Shown here: one piece after another, positions 8,436-11,399 of the stretch
How positions within the stretch are numbered: the stretch's first letter is position 1
Layout: the number at the start of each line of letters is the position of its first letter
Source: Cochliopodium minus
Taxonomy: Eukaryota > Discosea > Himatismenida > Cochliopodiidae
Length of the DNA stretch: 11,399 bases
Direction: 5' to 3'
NCBI GenBank assembly: GCA_024220525.1
Contig: JAMYWO010000459.1
Span: 13,137 to 24,535 of the forward strand
Notes under the pieces: model-generated
Told to the model about the DNA's origin: nothing
The model's database searches: none
The model's input: the letters and a program-made list of their open reading frames with translations, nothing else
Program-made: the position numbers and the translations under genes

Positions 8436-11399
8436 ATGAAGGATAATAAAACTAATTCTACCAAAAAAATAAGATTGCCAACTATCGTCAAAAAAGAAGA
8501 GGATAATGGAGATAATGACCACAAAAAAGAAAAAGAATTATTCAATAACGATCAAGTATTGATGTATGGATTGTATCTTTGTCCATCTAAACAAATATCA
8601 AAGATATTATTCCCACAAATTTATACGTTTTATAAAAATATCAATATAAAGAAAGTATGTGGAGGAAATTCACATTTGATACTATTGGATGATTTAGGGA
8701 ATGTTTATTCTTTGTAAGATAACGTTATAAAAAAATTATAATTATATATTTACTTTTATATAATCACAAAAGAGGAAATGGATTACATGGTAAATCATAC
8801 ATTAAAACTGTTGTTAATATAGAATATCAAATCTTTTAAGTATTGAAATTTAACGAATTTAATAAAAAATAGGACAATTGGGATTGGGAAGAGAAACGAA
8901 AATAGTGAATACACCGATAAGAATAGATAAACTTTCAAAAGTTTACAAGATAAAATCGACAGATTATTTTTGCGCGGCATTTTTTTTTTGTAAAAATAAT
9001 TTCACATCCACTTTAATTTGAAAATACTTTTTAAAACAACTTTAAAAAATTTAAATAATGATTATTTTCGAATAGCGAGATCACGTAATGTTAGAAAAGT
9101 TTTTTTGTGGGGAGAGTTGTATGATTTTATTATTAGCTTCGAACCCAAAGAGTTGAGAAATTATGAGGAAATCACGAGTGTAATAAGATCAGAAAAAATA
9201 GAGGAAAGTTTATTGAATTGCATAACGGGAATAGGTATTGGGATATCCAATTTGGTTCTCTTGACTGAAAAAGGAAATGTTTTGACAATAGGAAACAATG
9301 AGAAATATGCATTAGGAACAAATAATTTAAAGACGAAAGCATATTTATTGTCAGAGACAGCTTCTAAGGTTAGGGCCAACACGAATATTTTCGCAATGCT
9401 TTCTCACGGGAGAGTTTTTTATTGGGGAACTGAGATTGTGAGTGGTGATCACATAAAGAAGCCTGCTCAGCTCAAAATTGGAAAAAACGTGAGTTTTAGT
9501 GACATACAGGTTGGAACCAGACACATCACTGCACTTTCAAAAGATGGCTTTGTTTATTCTAGTGGATACAATGATTACCAACAAGTAAAAAAAAAATATT
9601 TTTTTATTTTTTTTTTCTCACTATTTTTTAAAAGTTGGGATTTGAATATACAAAACAAAAGTGGAAGATTGGGTTTGAAAGAATAGATAATTTGAGTTCT
9701 ATCAAGAAAATTTCATGTGGATATTATCATTCTGTTGCTCTGACAAATGAAGGTAAGAATTATTTTTAAAACAAAAAAAAATCAACAAATATGAACATTT
9801 TAACATTTTTTTTTTTAATTAGGAGATGCATATGTTTGGGGGAAGAATGTTGGTTCTACAGTTACAAATAAAATATCATATCCCACTCTTTTATCAACGA
9901 ATTATCCTCAAAAAGTTTATTTGTCTCACATTTGTTGTGGTCCCGATAATTTATTTTCGATCATTTATCGAAGAAACCTTCCTGGACTTTGTTATACCAC
10001 TCTGAATCCCCCTACTATCAAATGTGGTACCATCGAAGCGATTATTGATTGTCTTTTCGATGATGATCACGAAAACAGTTCGAAATACAAACAAATATTG
10101 ATGTTGACGTGGAAAGATTTTACTAAACCTTCAATCCTCATTCCCATATTAGAAAAAAAGTAAAAATTAATTCTTTTATTTTTATTTCATTTCATTTTTT
10201 TTTTTTTATATATTATTTTTTTGTATTTGATTATTTTTTAAAATTTTATTTTTTTTATATTGATTTTTAAATTTTTCTAAAATTTTTTTGTTCATTTTTT
10301 TATTTATTTTTTTTTTAAAATTTTTTAAATAAAAAATACCAGATTTATTGCACTCAGTGAAGCAGTTGAACTTGGTGGTTCAATGAGCTTAGGAAACCTT
10401 CCCAAAGTAAGAAAGTCAAGGGTTACCAGCTTTTTCAAAAAGTGGATTTCAAACCACGACTACTACTGTTGGAACGACGAGGAGATGTTTTTGTTGATGG
10501 GGAATTTTCTCAGCAAACACAATCCAGTCTTGTATAGAATGCTACAAGAGACAGTCACTTATGAACATGACAATATCAAAATTCCCAACATGAGGTATTC
10601 TGATATACTAGAGATTTTCCAGTTCAACCCTCATGATGTTGCCAAGGCTTTGAATGAGATTTCTTACATTTTTTTGGACTCGATCAATTTGTTTCAATTT
10701 TTCATTAATCAAGACAAATACCACAATTTTAAATCGTGGAGTGCTCATTATAATAATGTAAAAAAAAAATTCAATCATTTTAAAATTTTCGATTAATTTT
10801 TATTTTATTTTTAATTTTGTAAATTTATTTATTATTTTTTTTTAGTTCAATTCATTTGTGCTTACAACAGTATTTTCAGCGAGAGATTTCAAGCAAAGAA
10901 ATGAAAGAGTAAATTTTTGGAGCGAAGTGCTGAAACATCTCAACAAATACAACAATTTCACTTACATGTCTTCCTTACATATTGTTTTACACGGTTTAAA
11001 AGACTCCCAACTATTCCCTAAGACTGTGAATTTTAGTGTTCCACACATGAAGGAGATTCAATACGCAGGAAACTACCAATTCAATGACAGACAAACCATC
11101 CAAAACTATAGAGATGCAATTACTAAATTATATGAAGAAAAACAACCCGCCATTGTTCATTTAGGGTAAAAAAAAAATATTGTAATTTATTTTGTTTAAT
11201 TTTTATTATTAAATTTTTTTTAATCAAAATTAAAAAAGAGATTTTGCTCAACAATTAATTTTTGTTGATGGTAAATTTTTTTTTTTTTTAAATTTTTTTA
11301 AATTTTTGATAGAGATGTTCAAATTTTTACAACAGTTTAAAATTTGTCAGTTATAAATTAATATCCGCTAACAAAGTTGTAAATTTTGGACATGTCTAA
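8436..11399 (+). CDS. RCC1 propeller fused to RasGEF_N and RasGEF catalytic domains
   Basis: Exons: 8436-8713, 8773-8789, 8873-8989, 9076-9584, 9635-9752, 9823-10159, 10343-10757, 10846-11165 and 11315-11399. Total 2196 nt, or 731 residues plus a stop on the last base of the window. Seven RCC1 repeats are visible, including VCGGNSHLILLDDLGNVYSL, VFLWGE, GRVFYWG, VGTRHITALSKDGFVYSSG, CGYYHSVALTNEGDAYVWG and CCGPDNLFSIIY. Together they make a full seven-bladed propeller over about residues 40-395. RasGEF_N covers about 412-518 (IKCGTIEAIIDCLF; WKDFTKPSILIPIL). The Cdc25-type catalytic domain starts near 550 (FNPHDVAKALNEISYIF; NERVNFWSEVLKHL; MSSLHIVLHGLKDS; VVNFG). The family loads GTP onto Ras-type GTPases; the RCC1 part more likely serves in binding or regulation here. 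The catalytic domain usually extends some 40-50 residues past the VNF motif, so the stop at 11397-11399 may mean a short protein, or that the true exon end has been missed. Upstream ATG at 8436 is the first in frame. Confidence 0.88.
10160..10342 (+). other. Longest intron of the RCC1-RasGEF gene, T-rich
   Basis: This 183-nt GT...AG intron lies within RasGEF_N and joins LEKK to FIALSEAVEL in frame (phase 2). It is built almost entirely of T runs broken by short A runs, ending ATACCAG. It is at least twice as long as the gene's other introns (50-150 nt). Confidence 0.8.
11311..11314 (+). other. Tandem AGAG splice acceptor before the last visible exon
   Basis: Two AG acceptors lie side by side (GATAGAG|A). 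Using the second (11313-11314) keeps a frame that reads SNFYNSLKFVSYK and NKVVNFG to the window end, fitting the RasGEF family pattern. Using the first (11311-11312) adds two bases and gives DVQIFTTV followed by TAA. The second is therefore preferred. The first would give a shortened protein. Confidence 0.55.

Noticed and set aside
9161-9382. Minus-strand frame sharing IPIPIPV with a minus-strand frame at 6014-6286
   Set aside because: Both are antisense shadows of the duplicated RCC1 segment (GIGIGI). The similarity is explained by the plus-strand copy.
10164-10342. T/A-rich tract as a possible repeat element or scaffold attachment site
   Set aside because: It fits inside a GT...AG intron that joins RasGEF_N in frame, and such composition is typical of introns here.
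1-11399. Search for tRNA, rRNA, CRISPR arrays, inverted-repeat elements and bacterial-style operons
   Set aside because: No cloverleaf with a convincing T-loop, no conserved rRNA block, no regularly spaced repeats and no terminal inverted repeats were seen. The many introns indicate eukaryotic nuclear DNA.

Overview
This window is nuclear DNA from an AT-rich, intron-bearing protist. Exons are moderately AT-rich, while introns and spacers are strongly AT-rich with long T and A runs. Introns are short (mostly 47-90 nt) with GT...AG ends, and all three stop codons behave as stops (standard code). The gene content (a Diaphanous-type formin, cyclic-nucleotide-binding domains, an RCC1-RasGEF protein and a lysosomal palmitoyl-protein thioesterase) suits a free-living amoeboid or amoeboflagellate lineage such as Heterolobosea, Anaeramoeba or Amoebozoa. 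I cannot name the genus.

Layout. (1) Positions 1-3676, minus strand: one long gene running off the left edge. It looks at first like two genes, a triple cyclic-nucleotide-binding (CNB) protein and a formin. The TAG that seems to end the CNB part lies inside a well-formed 53-nt intron, and splicing it joins the two parts in frame. The product is CNB-CNB-CNB, coiled coil, GBD/FH3, then the start of a proline-rich FH1. (2) Positions 3677-3828: a 152-bp spacer between divergent genes. (3) Positions 3829-5554, plus strand: a palmitoyl-protein thioesterase 1 (PPT1) gene in 15 exons, five of them only 9-17 nt long. Spliced by hand it gives a 304-residue protein with an intact Ser-Asp-His triad. (4) Positions 5555-8435: 2.9 kb without a confidently intact gene. 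It holds a short decayed copy of part of the neighbouring RCC1 gene, several frameshifted or stop-containing coding-like stretches, and a weak minus-strand candidate gene. (5) Positions 8436-11399, plus strand: a nine-exon gene for a seven-bladed RCC1 propeller followed by RasGEF_N and RasGEF catalytic domains. It reaches the right edge.

The two large genes are both signalling fusions. The formin would couple cyclic nucleotide binding (and probably Rho-type GTPases) to actin assembly. The RCC1-RasGEF protein would activate a Ras-family GTPase. PPT1 is a lysosomal housekeeping enzyme and appears unrelated to them. Exon joins were worked out by hand from frame continuity and family resemblance. 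No database search was possible.
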